DNA from: Lophius americanus
Lineage: Eukaryota > Chordata > Actinopteri > Lophiiformes > Lophiidae
Assembly: GCA_037951165.1 (NCBI GenBank)
Contig: JBBDHG010000109.1
Span: 434,001-498,000, forward strand
Direction: 5' to 3'
DNA length: 64,000 nucleotides
Shown here: in pieces, positions 1-13,100 of the stretch
How the letters are laid out: the number at the start of each line of letters is the position of its first letter
Numbering within the stretch: the stretch's first letter is position 1
The notes under the pieces: generated by a model
Told to the model about the DNA's origin: nothing
The model's database searches: none
Seen by the model: only the letters and a program-made list of their open reading frames with translations
Translations under genes and position numbers: made by a program

Positions 1-794
1 GTGTATCCTGGTCCATCCGCAAACAAGACTCCAGGCCGACTTGTCGCTTCTCTTTGTCGTTTTCGCGGTACGGGTAATCAATCAAACTCTGTGCCACTCA
101 AATTACCTTCCAGACCTAAACGATCGCTTTAATTATTCAACATTTTAATTTGCTTTAACATTCATCTTTAGTGTGAACAGTTCTGGTATCTCTTTCATTC
201 GAGTGACAACTGGCTGCAAAGTCTACAGAAAGTCATTTTTTCAACTATTTAAAACTCGTCAAAGGCTCCTCAGAGTTATAGTTATAGAAAATATGAATTT
301 ATAACAGATTATGATCAAATTATGATTAATGGAAAATATCTGTAGATTTAGTTTATGTAACCGTTAATAGGACACAATAAAATATTTGTTAAAGCAAAAG
401 TTAACTCAACTAACTCTTGAGTTAACTCTTGGTAAAAAATTCTGATGCCAATATATTAAGATCTTTTTGAGTTACCTGGAGATCCACAGTTAATGAATTT
501 CCATTCAAAGTCAAGTTTCTAGCGGTCTGACGGCAAACTTCCGGTTTGACAATGTCGCCTTCAAAGTAAAATCCCTACATTTGTATTAAAATGAGTTTGA
601 ATTTATTGCGAAACGAGGATGTAACTCAGGATTAAATATAAATGAAAATGACAGCACGTATTTAATGAAACAGCTCATTAGAGTAAAGGAAACCAACTTT
701 ACTGGGTAATTCTAAGTTTTGAAAAGAAAGTATTTGATAGATTTATAATAATGGAAAGAAAATATTTTTGTTTAATCTTCAATATCAAAGCGAT
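1..794. other. Upstream flank, no gene recognised
   Basis: AT-rich sequence with no coding exon that I can recognise. Open frames here are short and show no family signature. It leads into a dispersed repeat that starts near 795. Confidence 0.5.
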
Positions 795-896
795 ACGGAA
801 TTTCCGCAATAACTCCAAAACTATTTCATTGATCATTTTCAAATTTTATACCCACATAGACCTTAGTATGAGGATCGATTTTAGGATAATCAAAAT

Positions 897-930
<34 letters not shown>

Positions 931-1505
931 GTTGGTTGTACATTTCTGCCGTTAGGGGGAGCTTCATCTCCAAAAGTTTCCCCGCCATTATTTCTCAGCT
1001 CTTTGTCCGATAATGTCCGATCTAGTCCAAATGTGTCGCATGATCGACTCAAGGGGATTCATATTTTATGTATCATCTTTGAATCTATTGGTTCAAATTT
1101 TCTCACTAAGGTAGGGGGAGCTTCTTTTTCTTTTTTTCTTTTTCTTTTTACAAAAAACATTGCTTTTCGGACAAAACGTACTAACTGTTGTTCTGACTAA
1201 GTCCAAATTTGTAGCATATGAATCAACTACAGGAAATCTATATCATATGAATGATATCCAACTCTATTATTTTTATTCGATTTTATTCACTAGGAGAGTT
1301 TTTTTTTTTGCATAAACACCGTTTTTTTGACAGTTTTAAATACATGGCCAGTTATTCAACTCATAATCTACACAAGGAGATCGATCGAGTAGGGATATTA
1401 TTTCACTATTATAGTTTCTTTTAATGGAAAAACAAGATTTTTTTCTCTCTTATTTCCCAACCATCAGTTTAATTTTGTCTAAATTTAGATCCTATGAATC
1501 AGGGA
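795..1505 (+). repeat. Dispersed 'GGGGGAGCTT' repeat, copy 1
   Basis: A diverged copy of a repeat found about twelve times in the window. It opens with a block like 'aactccaaaactatttcat', continues through 'tagacctta..gaggatcgatttt', and has GGGGGAGCTT blocks at about 954-963 and 1112-1121. These are followed by 'gtccgat.tagtccaaat' and 'gcatatgaatc' segments that recur in the other copies. A (TAT)n microsatellite at 898-930 interrupts it. The family is not one I can name. It has no coding capacity. Boundaries are approximate. Confidence 0.7.
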
Positions 1506-1559
1506 GAGTCAAAACGGACTTTGAGATTTTAGATGAGTCGGATTTGATTGGAATTCAAT

Positions 1560-2169
1560 CAAGGCGACGGGAGGACAGCGGCCGCGTACTTTTACTTTGA
1601 AAATCCCCAACCGGAAACGTAGTTGCTACGACAGCTAACTTGACAGATAGGTCGAAATCCTACTTAAATCTGTGATAAAAAACAAACAAACAAGATTGAG
1701 CATAAGAAGACGCTCAGCGTTCCGATAAACTTCAAAAGCGATATAACCCTTAAACAGCCGCCGCAGACTCCGTTTCTCGTCGACGAATAACGGAAGTGGC
1801 GGACGGAGAGTTTGTTTTGACCTAGTTTAGTTTTCGCAACAGTGGCTGCCAACAGATTATGTCGATTTAACAAACTAATCCGGGGAGTTGGTGCAACTCA
1901 GGTAATCCAGGAATCTAAATCCTTTCACACTTCTCTGTTCGGGCGGAGGTGAGGGGACTATCCCTCAGAGATAAGAGAAAGATCCCACCGACAAAGTAAC
2001 GAAACTAGACTAACTTTTATGGTCTGATCCGGAATGAGCTGCGGCGGTGGCTGAACTTTAATCCGGGAGCATGAGGAGCGAACAGGAGGTGTGCTGGAGG
2101 AGCAGGTAGAACTGGCCGGGTCACTTAAGCGGTGCCACATCTGCGTCAGGAGAAGAAGGAAGCGACCCG
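1560..2169 (+). promoter_or_regulatory. Likely galnt12 promoter and 5' UTR
   Basis: The sequence turns CpG-rich and non-repetitive just before the galnt12 start codon. An ETS/GABP-like site (CGGAAGTGGCGG) lies near 1791-1802 and a second CCGGAA near 1612. Two short upstream frames would sit in the leader if transcription starts far enough up: ATG-GTC-TGA at 2019-2027, and a 12-codon frame at 2071-2109. No convincing TATA box was found. The start site cannot be placed from sequence alone, so the promoter/UTR division is inference. Confidence 0.5.
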
Positions 2170-2522
2170 ATGGCGGTCTACGCAAGACGGAACCGAGCCA
2201 AGCTGCTCTGCTGCCTCCTGGGTGTCACGCTGGTGGGGTACCTCATATTCTTCAGACACGGCCCGGCGGAAGTCGGCGTCCCCGACGGACGGTGGGACCC
2301 CGAGGAGCTGGAGGTGGACGATGAGGACCTCAAGAGACCCGTCTGCGAGAAGCCCCCCTTCGACCCGACCGCGCTGGGTGAGATGGGCAAAGCCGTGAAA
2401 CTGGATCTGAGCCCGGAGGAGAAGGAGAAAGAGGAGGAGAGCATCCAGAAGCACCAGATCAACATCTATGTCAGCGACAAGTTGTCTTTGCACCGCAGGC
2501 TGCCGGAGAGATGGAACCCCCT
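2170..2522 (+). CDS. galnt12: galnt12 exon 1 (anchor and stem)
   Basis: Start ATG at 2170 gives [15 protein letters not shown] and then a hydrophobic anchor. Acidic stem follows, then [23 protein letters not shown], conserved in the GALNT family. The donor GTAAGT at 2523-2528 splits the Leu codon (CT|G) and leaves phase 2. Reading on would hit TAA at once, which supports the donor. Confidence 0.93.
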
Positions 2523-5500
2523 GTAAGTTGACCCCAAAACACACGATGGCAATTAAATAAAGTTCGACGGAAACCCAAATCCAACCTGCTGAGGTTCATG
2601 TCAAAGATGGGGGGGGCTTTTAAATATATCTTCACATATATACTATAATCATTCTTAAGATGCAGGAAGTTGTCTGTATTATGTTTATCCATTGTCTTTA
2701 ATTCAAACGTACTTCTTAGAAGTCCTCGAACCTTTAACTCAAGTTACATCAGTTAATATTGTGATCTCCTCTCGGGCTAGAAGGAGGAATAAGACTAGGA
2801 TCCACCTTTAGAGCAGCGCTTCTGAATGATTAACCCTTTTGGAATAAGTTTGTCACTTTAAATGAATGAGCGCCCAAAAAAATCTTTGGTAGGAAAATTA
2901 TAAGACGCAACAATCTATCATCAGTCTCTGGATAATTAAGATATATAATAATGTCTAAATGAATGAGTTTTTACTAATTAATAATTGAGTCATAACCGCC
3001 ACCTCCCTTATCTAATCTAGGTCTATGCAGTCGTCGCTGACAGGAAGGCTACATCCCTGAAAAGCCCCCAATCCTCTGCGTTATACAACGCAGATGACCC
3101 GATTGAACTCTTCAAATCAAACAAGAACCACGAATAATCTCAAACAGTCCATAATGACCCAACCCAACTATGTTCTGTGGAGTCAGCAGTCTGCTCTAAG
3201 ATCAGATCCCACAGTGACTCAATGATGAAGATAAATACAGTTAACTAGCTCAGGAATAGCTAACTTTACTAGCACTAGCTAAGTGGACATAATTGGACTT
3301 GTGGTTGGGAAGTCACAGATGAGAAAGTTATTCCATTAAAAGCTCCCCCTAGTGAGGAAAATGTTAACTATTAAAGTGGAATAATATGTAAATATACAAG
3401 TCGGATCTCCTTGTGAAGATTCTTTCAGGTGGATTTGAACATAATCGGACGTACGGTTGGAAAAGTAACGGTCAAAAACTGCTTGTGAGTGAAACGCGAG
3501 AATTTGGGTTTTTCTTTAGAGAGGTTAAAAAAACCAAAAACACTATTTTAGTAAAATATGATGCGTACAAGATTAATCTCTTTGAGTCGATTCATTGGCT
3601 CCAAATTTGGACTGAATCGTAACGACAGCTGAGAAATCCTAGCCATGAAACTGTCATTTTGGAGATTACACTCCCCTAGTGGCTGAAATATGCAACTGAC
3701 ATTTCAATAGGGACTTTTTGCATCAATAAGGACTTTTTGCAGTTGGTTTAATAAAACCAATTACGAAAATGAAACGGAAGTAAGGTGAAAAATAGAATGA
3801 AATCACATTCTTTCACATAGATCAGTCTTGGAAATCTCTAAACTATGAGCGGTGTTAATCGTCCTTACTTTACTCCTTAATCTTTACTCCTTAATCGTCC
3901 TTCTGCTTTATTATAAATTAAATGTATTATCATTATTATTATTTGCACATCCTGCGGCGCCCGGATCATAAAGTCAACATGTTGTGCCGCCCGCTTCTCT
4001 TGTTTCATGCAAACTCAAAAAGCTGCTAACCCAGAACTCCTGGTTGCACCAGGATGTCAGTCCTGATGCACCCAACAGTTCTTACAGAACAGAACCTGTC
4101 TTGTGTTCCAGGTGCAGGGACCTGAAGTACGACTACCGCTCCCTGCCCACCACCTCGGTGGTGATCGCCTTCTACAACGAGGCCATGTCCACGCTGCTGA
4201 GGACGGTTCACAGCGTGCTGGAAACATCACCCGACGTCCTGCTGAAGGAGCTGGTGCTGGTTGACGACTACAGCGAAAGAGGTAAGGGGAACAGGCGGAC
4301 AAATTCTTTCCGCGGGCGGAAGCAACCGCTGGTTCTAACAGGGACTCTATGCCGCCCTCGCCGCCGCGGTCGCGTCCACCCGCCGCAGCAGATTCTTCGT
4401 TTTAGCGCCATAACTCAAAAACCGTTTCAGGGCTAATTTTCAAATTTTTCTACGAATGTAGACCTCAGTGCGAGGAAGAACTGGGTTGATTTTCGAAATG
4501 ATCAATTGTAGATATCTGCCACTAGGGGGAGCTTCATTTCCAAATTATTTAAGGACATCATTTCTCAACCGTTGGTCTGTTTTAGTCCATATTGGGTTTA
4601 GAAACCACCTTTTTTTTACTCACTAGTAGTAGTTCAGATTTTACTCACTAGGGGGAGTTTCCTATAAATGACAAAATTACCAACCAAAGGTTGGTGGTAC
4701 ATTCCTGCCAATAGGGGGAGCTTTGATTCAGAAAGTTTTCAGGCCTTCATTTTTCAACCGTAGGTCCGATTTAGTCCAGCTTTTGTGCACATAGATCCAC
4801 ACGAGGAGATCTATATTGTATCTGTGATATTTTTACACTATTAGTTCATGTTTTACTCACAAGGGGGAGCTTGTTTTTTTAGTTTTTTTAAAAGAAAGAT
4901 CCGGTGGTGTGTGTGGTGTAAAAACGCTGACTGGCTCTCATACTTTATATTCCTGTGCTAACCAAGAACATCATGACCTCTGACCCCTCATCCTCTCATG
5001 TAATCACGGACACAGATGGGACGGGTACCCAAGGCTCTGAAAACTTCCACACACATTGAACTCACCCCACCTGTGTAGAAGTAATAATAATAATAATAAT
5101 ACATTTAAAGTACCCTCTGTTCTCATCGCACTGTCTCAACTCTTACTGCATTTCCTGCGTTGGACCCGCCCAGTCTATGGGTTTAAAAACCAGAGGTTGT
5201 GAAACTAGAGGGAAATTGAATCCACGCCCGGATGGAGTCACAGAAACTAATGCTTGGGGATTCAGCATATAACACGCTGTTTGTCCGCCTTCCCTGTCAG
5301 TCCAAACTAAAAACGAAAATATAAAAACACAATTTTGTGGCTAAATTAACTCGGGGAGGGATTCCTCTCCAAAGGGCAGGACCGGTTTAAATTCAACCTT
5401 TTGTTTTGTTTTCTGTTCCCAGACACAATAAAACAATCTTTGACATGATGAGGGAGTGGTTCCTTAAAAAGAAAAAAAGTCCTGTATAAATAAGTGAAGC

Positions 5501-8426
5501 AACATCTGCCTCTCACGGAACATATGAACCCGAGAATTGAGCTTCTGTTCAGGTTTGGCTTGTTCTCTGTTTCTGTATTTCTATGTCATTTTACAGGACG
5601 GATGAAGAGAGGAGTGAAATCAAAAAAACGCCCACGTCTTTCTCCGGTGTTGGTATTTCCAACAAAATGACACGCGATAGATGACCAGAATTACTTATCA
5701 AACATTCATAATTATAATTTCCTGTATTTGGTTGCAGGTTGTAATGTTTTGGTCCTTTGCGTTTTTTATATCCCCAGACAGTCAGGGATTTTATTATTAT
5801 AATTATTGTAACTGATTAACTGTTGCACGGATCATTTTCAAGTTTAACAGCCATATAGACCTTGGTGCGAGGAAGAACTGGACTGATTTTGGGGATGGTG
5901 GGTTGCATATTTCTGCCACTAGAGGGAGTGTCATTCTAAAAGTTTTTAGGGTCATTATTTCTAAATTGTACACAAAATAGTTAATTTTTGACTCCCTAGG
6001 GGGAGCTTTTTACAAAAAAGACCGTTTTTCGGACATAACTTCCAAACCGTTCGTCCGATTGAGTCCAAATTTGTTGCAAATGAATTGACTAGAGGATATT
6101 TTTCAACGTGGATTGAAAGCAACTGGACTTCAGTTTTGGCTTTGGAGCGTTTCATATGTCATCAAAGACGCTTATTCCAGAATGGGCTTCTTCCTCCGAG
6201 TTCAATCGGAGGAATTGCTCGTGCAACGCATGGGATTGGGGGTGTTTTTTCGGGACCTACCCTTGCTGTAGGACTATATGTTTCATGGTGGACTATATGT
6301 TTATGTTTTTCCTTCTCCTTGCTCCATTTTCCTGAAGAACATCTGAAGGAGCCGCTGGAGAGGTACCTGTCCGGTTTGAAGAAGGTGCGTCTGATCCGGG
6401 CCACCAAGAGGGAGGGGTTGGTGCGCGCCCGGTTGCTGGGAGCGTCCATTACAACGGGTGACGTTCTGACCTTCCTGGACTGCCACTGCGAGTGTCACGA
6501 GGGCTGGTTGGAGCCGCTTCTCCAGAGGTTAGAAAAAAACCCACAGTGGGAGAATTTCAAGGCTCCGTCTTAGAACTCGGTCCCGGTTAAACGCCGTCGT
6601 CAACATATATTCGTCCATTCTGAACAACTTGTCCATCAACGCCCTTATATGTTCGCGTGAGCATCACCTTCATACATCCACGAAAGAACAGCAGAATCAC
6701 GGCTGTACTGTCATCGGGGATTTCCAGCGATCGGCTGCTCCGTTCGGTCCGGTGAAATCAAGAACCGTGCGCAAATAGCGACAAAATGAATGTGGACTGT
6801 ACCTTTAATGAGGCGTTTGTGAAAGACAATCCTGTAGCCAGACCGAAGAATCAGAGAGAAAACTAATTCACCTCTAACAGCCGCCTGAAGCGGCACCATT
6901 AGGTATTCTGGGACCGGTTTCCTTGAGACAGGAGGTTTAATGGTTACCTGCTGACGATGACATCACAGAACCGCACCTTTCATGGTTTAAGAATTTAGTT
7001 GACTGAAGGAAATTGCCCATTTCGAAACCAGGGGATTTGTGCTCTTAGGGTGTGATGTCTCACTCCTCCTCTTGTTTACATGTAGGTAAAGTCCCACAAT
7101 GCATTTCTCAAAGGCGTGTTTAGCCACGCTAACGGATTATTTGGCGCATGTGTGACAAACGTTTTGTCTGGAGCTGCAACTCAACATGTTGAGCAACTGT
7201 TCTCACTTTAATCCCCCCCCCGCCGACTCCATTTTTCTCCCCCCCTCTCTCCCCCACAGAATCAAGGAGGAGCCGTCGGCGGTGGTGTGTCCCGTCATCG
7301 ATGTGATCCACTGGAACACCTTTGAGTATTTAGGGAACGCCGGCGAACCGCAGATCGGAGGGTTTGATTGGCGGTTGGTGTTCACCTGGCACACTGTGCC
7401 TGACTATGAACAGAAACGCCGTCACGCGCCCACTGATGTCATCAGGTGTGTCTGTGGAACCTGTGGAATGACCTCTTAAAGGATGACTTCATAGAATACT
7501 GCTTCATAAATACTAAACACTAAAAATACTTCAAGTTGCTGGTCAGAATAGTCAGAATCTGTGAGTTTGTCAGCTTTCTTCCACTTCTACCATTATTCCT
7601 ACTACTACTGTTACTATTTCTTATACTACCGTTATCACTACTACTGCTACTCCTATTAATAATATCAATAATTATTAGACCTATTTTTTCAGATCCCCCA
7701 CTATGGCCGGCGGTCTTTTCGCCGTGAGCAAGAACTACTTCCATTACCTCGGGACGTATGACACCGGGATGGAGGTTTGGGGCGGAGAGAACCTGGAATT
7801 CTCCTTCAGGGTGAGAAAAATCTTCTTCCCATGTTCAAACATTCAGCGTATGTCATGTCTGAAATTATGCAGAATCGGCACAATTATATCTCTGAAAAAG
7901 TCCAGATGCCCTCTGCCGACGTCTGCGGACCATTATCAGATGTTATACCCGCGTCGACTAGTGAGAGGAAGAACTGCATTGATTTTGGGGAAAGGTCACT
8001 CGTATTTTTCTGACACTAGAGGGAGCTTCGAAACTTTTTCGCAACCAAACCTTTCCTGCTGGTGTCTCTTAGATCTGGCAGTGTGGCGGCTCTCTGGAAG
8101 TCCACCCATGTTCCCACGTGGGCCACGTGTTCCCTAAAAAGGCTCCCTACTCGCGCAGCAAAGCTCTGGCCAACAGCGTGAGAGCGGCGGAGGTCTGGAT
8201 GGACGAGTTCAAGGAGATCTACTACCATCGAAATCCCCGTGCCCGACTAGTGAGTGTGCAAACATGGTGTGTGTATGAGCGTGTGTGTGTGTGTGTGTGT
8301 GTGTCATTAGTGTCAAGCATAAATAAAAGTAATCTTAATCGATGATCGTGAATGTGGCGTAGATTTGACTGCAGTAACGACTAAACTGTTGGGTTGATTG
8401 ATTTCACCCGTGGACACATTCTATTT

Positions 8427-8480
<54 letters not shown>

Positions 8481-10075
8481 GCGCTCCTGCTGCGGTACAA
8501 AAACCGATTAAGTAACACTTGGGATACGTGAGCCGCAGACACCCGAGGTGATTGGCGTCAGGGAGTTTGGGTGTGTGGTTACTATCCGTTCGTGTCATGT
8601 GGGGCCAACGGGTGTCATCCACTCTTCCATGTGTGTGTGTTTGTGTGTGCTCACATTGGGGGGGGGGCAGTGTGTGACGGTGTACTCAAGAGGAGAAGCT
8701 CTCTAAACACAGATCAGGTGACGCTCATCTCCCTAAAAGGAACGCCATGCCAACCCGGCAGTGGCACGCAACTCCCGAGTGTTTCTGAGGACGCCTCCTC
8801 AGAAACACTTGATCCTCCTCTTGTAATGGTATTCTACATTTTATTACTTGAGGAAGAGGTTAGATTTCTTTGTGAATGATTTGTATTGAAGATCATGGGC
8901 GTTGCGACAATATCTAATTTTTAGAAAATAACCGGCGCGCTGGTATACAGCACAAACACCACGGCTACTACAAATCCCAGAATGCACTGCGATAGTCGGC
9001 CCTCGATCATCTGTTGTGAGATATCAGCGTTGATCCAGTCAATCTGATAGACTTTAGGATGAACCTTGGAAGTGACGCTCCGGAGCCCAGGAGGAGATTT
9101 CGATGGGAATTTTTATTTTTGAAAGGATAATTATTAAACGTATTAGTAAGTTTTCGTATTAGTAACTAGAATACACGTTTTTATTAACTGGCGTCAGTGC
9201 GTGTGCGCCAAAAAAAAGATAAAAAAAACAAGTTGCTTGTATTTAATATGAAATCTACCTTAAGGCTATTCATGCACCTGATTGTTTTCTGAGGAGCAGC
9301 TGCTCCTGGCTGCAGGAACAGATACGGGGAGCAACAGTTTACTTTTACTGTTTTATTGTGGCAGAAGAAAGAAAACGGCTTAATCAGCCCAGCCATGCGC
9401 CAAGGGTCATTTAAACTTCCTCTTTGTTGACACTGAATAATTAAAAACCGATTTATTTTAGTGATGTCATTTGAAATCTTGAAAAAATATAGTTTTCTGG
9501 CTGTTATTGATTCCTGGGAATAAAAACTTTCAACTGGAAATGAATCTTTGAAGGTGTGCCGATGGACAGGAGGAAATATAAATAAGTTATGCTGGATATA
9601 TTTTAAATTTAATTTAGTGTAATTTGAGTTTTTTCTTTTCAGCTGGTTTGTTCAGAATTCTATGAAATAAGTGAATAAAATAAGAATAAAAATTTCCTCG
9701 TTTAATAAAGATTGGATTGGATCCGGTCCTCGGTGTGGACTACTTCTTTACTTAATACACCCCCGGTGTAGATAGTAAAGACATTTTGCGTTTCCCAACA
9801 TGTGCGCAGACAGTTTTGTTAATAATCTATTCTATATTCGTTCATTTTGCTGAGATTGTGATTTTATTTAATTATACTATTTTATTTTTTATTATTACTT
9901 ATTTATTTTGGGGTATTTTTAATGTGAAAAAAAACCATACATTTTCTATTGTCATGATATCCTGAAGAAGTAAAAGTGTATTCCTGTTTGAAAGGGGGGA
10001 AACTTTCTTAACTACATTATCATTATTATATTTATGGCATAAAAATGTCTTACAAGTATAATACATTTTTTAGCC

Positions 10076-10118
<43 letters not shown>

Positions 10119-13100
10119 AATAGATAATTGCTCATGAGGGATGTAGGAGTGGTTTGGTTCTGATAGACCCATAGAGGATGCTGTTGCACATGAGTTCAGC
10201 ACAGAACCTTGCACTGCTGTATGTCCTCTGTTACTGCAGGTATCTGTCAGCCACTGCATCAGGAACTCACACACCTTTAGAATGTAAGGCTGCACTAACG
10301 GATGGTTAAAGCGTGTCCAGAAATAAGATATAAAAATGTTTTTGTTGTCTATACCCAACAAAAATCCAGCATTTTATTCAAGTATCAATTAAAAAAAACA
10401 GCCTTTACATTCTCAACATTAAAATAAATATTTAGCTCCGCCCACTTTTGCCAGAATAACAGCCTGATTCTCCTTCTGTCGTCTGTGATGATGTCAGAGA
10501 ACACATGGAGAAAATCTGAGAACATTCCTCCACACAGAACCTCTCCACCTCCTTCAGGTTCTGAGGTCCACGCTTGTGGACTCTCCTCTGCAGCACATCC
10601 CACAGATGTTCTGGTGGGTTCAGGTCAGGTGACTGGGATGGTCATGGACAGAACCTTTATTCTGTGACCTCTGAACCATTCTTGGGTTGATGTTGAGGTG
10701 ATCTTCAGAACATTGTCCTGCTGGAAGGTCCAACCACGACCCACTTTAAGGTTCCTGACAGAGACTTGTAGGTCTTCATCCAGTATCTGCTGGTGTTTGA
10801 TGGAGTCCATGGAACCATGTCTTTTAACAAGATGTCCAGGACCTTTGGAAGAAAAACAGCCCCACAGCATCAGAGATCCACCACCAGACTTCACAGTGGG
10901 TATGAGGGGATTTTCTCTATCACTTTATTTCTTGCTTCACCACACCCATCTTAGATGTTTGTAGCCTAAAAGTTCTACTTCTGTCTCATCTGACCTCTGA
11001 CCTTGTTCCAGTGAAAGTCCCAGTGGTGTCTGTCAAACTGTAGCAGTGTTAGCTTGTGTGTGGACAACAGCAGAGGCTTGCTTCTTGCTACCCTCCCAAA
11101 CAGCTGGTGTTGGTGTCGGCGCCATCTGTTGGTGGTTAGGGAGACTTTCTGACCCCAAGATTCAACTGACCTCTGACCTCTCTAGCTGTGATCCTTGTAG
11201 AGTCTTTTCCCAGTCGAACGATCCTCCTCACAGTGTGTGGGGTCAGTTTTCAGATATGTCCTCTTCCAGATAGATTTTTAACATCTCCAGTCTCTTAACC
11301 AATACTTTTTACACGTCACGGCGCGTTTTACAGGAAAATATTTGTTTCATTTTAGTTACATTGTTAGAATGAATTAAAGATCGTGGATTTAGATTATAAG
11401 GACTTTCTTTTTGCATCCCATGTGACTTTTTGAAAGGCTGCAATAATTCTAGAGGCCACTCTACCTCAGAGAAAAGTGACATTAGAGCGATGGCTCGAAT
11501 TTATTCATTTGATTTTCAGGCTTCCAAGGTAAAACAATGGAACCAGATAAATTCGGTGAAACTGTGATCCGTGATCTTTGCTCTCAGGAAGCCTTCGGAG
11601 ACGTGACGGAGCGGAAGATCCTTAGAGAGAAGCTGGGCTGTAAGGACTTCAGGTGGTTTCTGGAAAATGTCTACCCAGACATTCCCGTACCAGCGGACAA
11701 GCCAGGCATGTTTGGAATGGTGAGAACGCATCCGAGTCGCTCACGGACTCTGTTCTGCACCCGAATTCCCCAGATCCCATAAAAAGTGTGATTAAGATAA
11801 AAATTTAAGTTAAACTTTCATATCTTCAACAATCAATAGTCCCTGATGACGCTGCTGGTTTCTTTTTTTTGTCTTTACAGCTGAAGAACCGGGGAAAGGC
11901 AAACTACTGTTTTGACTACAACCCCGGAGATGAACAAATGATAATGGGCCAGAGGGCCATCCTCTACCCCTGTCACGGAATGGGTCAGAACCAGGTAATA
12001 AACCCGGTCTTCTTCCAAGAGTCATAAAATGTTTATTTGTTAGTATTGGTGATTAAATGCCTTCATCTTAACCCTCATAAACGTAAATACTTCCAAATTT
12101 TTCCAATTTACCAGATAATTAAATCCCAAAAAAATCATAGACATTATGGAATCGTCGCCGCGGCGACAGGTCCCTCATGTTAACGTGATAACCTGAAAAC
12201 TATCTCAATGATCGTTTTCATTATATATTTCTGCCACTAGAGGGAGCTTTGTGTCTAATAGTTTTCAGGCCATCATTTCTCAACCGATGGTCTAATTTAG
12301 CCCAGATTTTGGTGCAAATGAATCGACTTCAGCAGATCTGACTTTCATTTGAATTAGTAGACTATAATATTTCATATATCACTCAATACGGGGAGCTTTT
12401 TGTGAAGGAAAATACAAAAACACCAGTTTTTCCGAGTTTCTTGTTTTTTTTAAAAATTACTGTAATCTCAAGAAAGTCAGAAGAAAACATTGATGTATGA
12501 GTTTGTATGAAAAGGCTTCGATCAGATCCCAGTCTGCTCCGTCTCCACCTGCAGTTCTTTGAATACTCGGTGGATGGCGAGATCCGCTACAACACGAGGG
12601 AGCCTGCTGGGTGCATGGTGGGTGACAACATCAGCACCTACCTCATCGTCCAGCTGTGCAGGAAACAAGGGCAACCGGTACCTGCAGACCAGAAATTCAT
12701 CTTCAGGAAGGTGAGGAACATTTTTCTACCTTTTTAATGTCTGCATCCACTCCCTCCAGAATGATACCCTTTTAAAAAAAAAAAAAAAAAAAAGGAGAAA
12801 GATTGTCTTTGTTTTCTAAACCCATGATTTTGAATTCAAATTATGCACAAAAATCAAAACTTTTATACTTTCGAAATCTCTCAGCAGTCCAGAATGTCAG
12901 TTTCAACAGTAATTTAACAATAATAATACATTTAATTTATAATGCAATTTACATTTGGATCAAATCTCAAAGTGCTACAAAGTAAAAGCAGATAAAATCA
13001 TCAATAAAAAATAAAATAACTATATAAAAGCCTGACCAAAAAGCAGCAATGTTAATTAAAGTTATAGGTTCTGCTAAAAAGGAAAGTTTTAAGTCCTTTT

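Noticed and set aside
8401..8480. CRISPR-like regular repeats
   Set aside because: These and similar tracts are plain dinucleotide microsatellites, and the genome is vertebrate.
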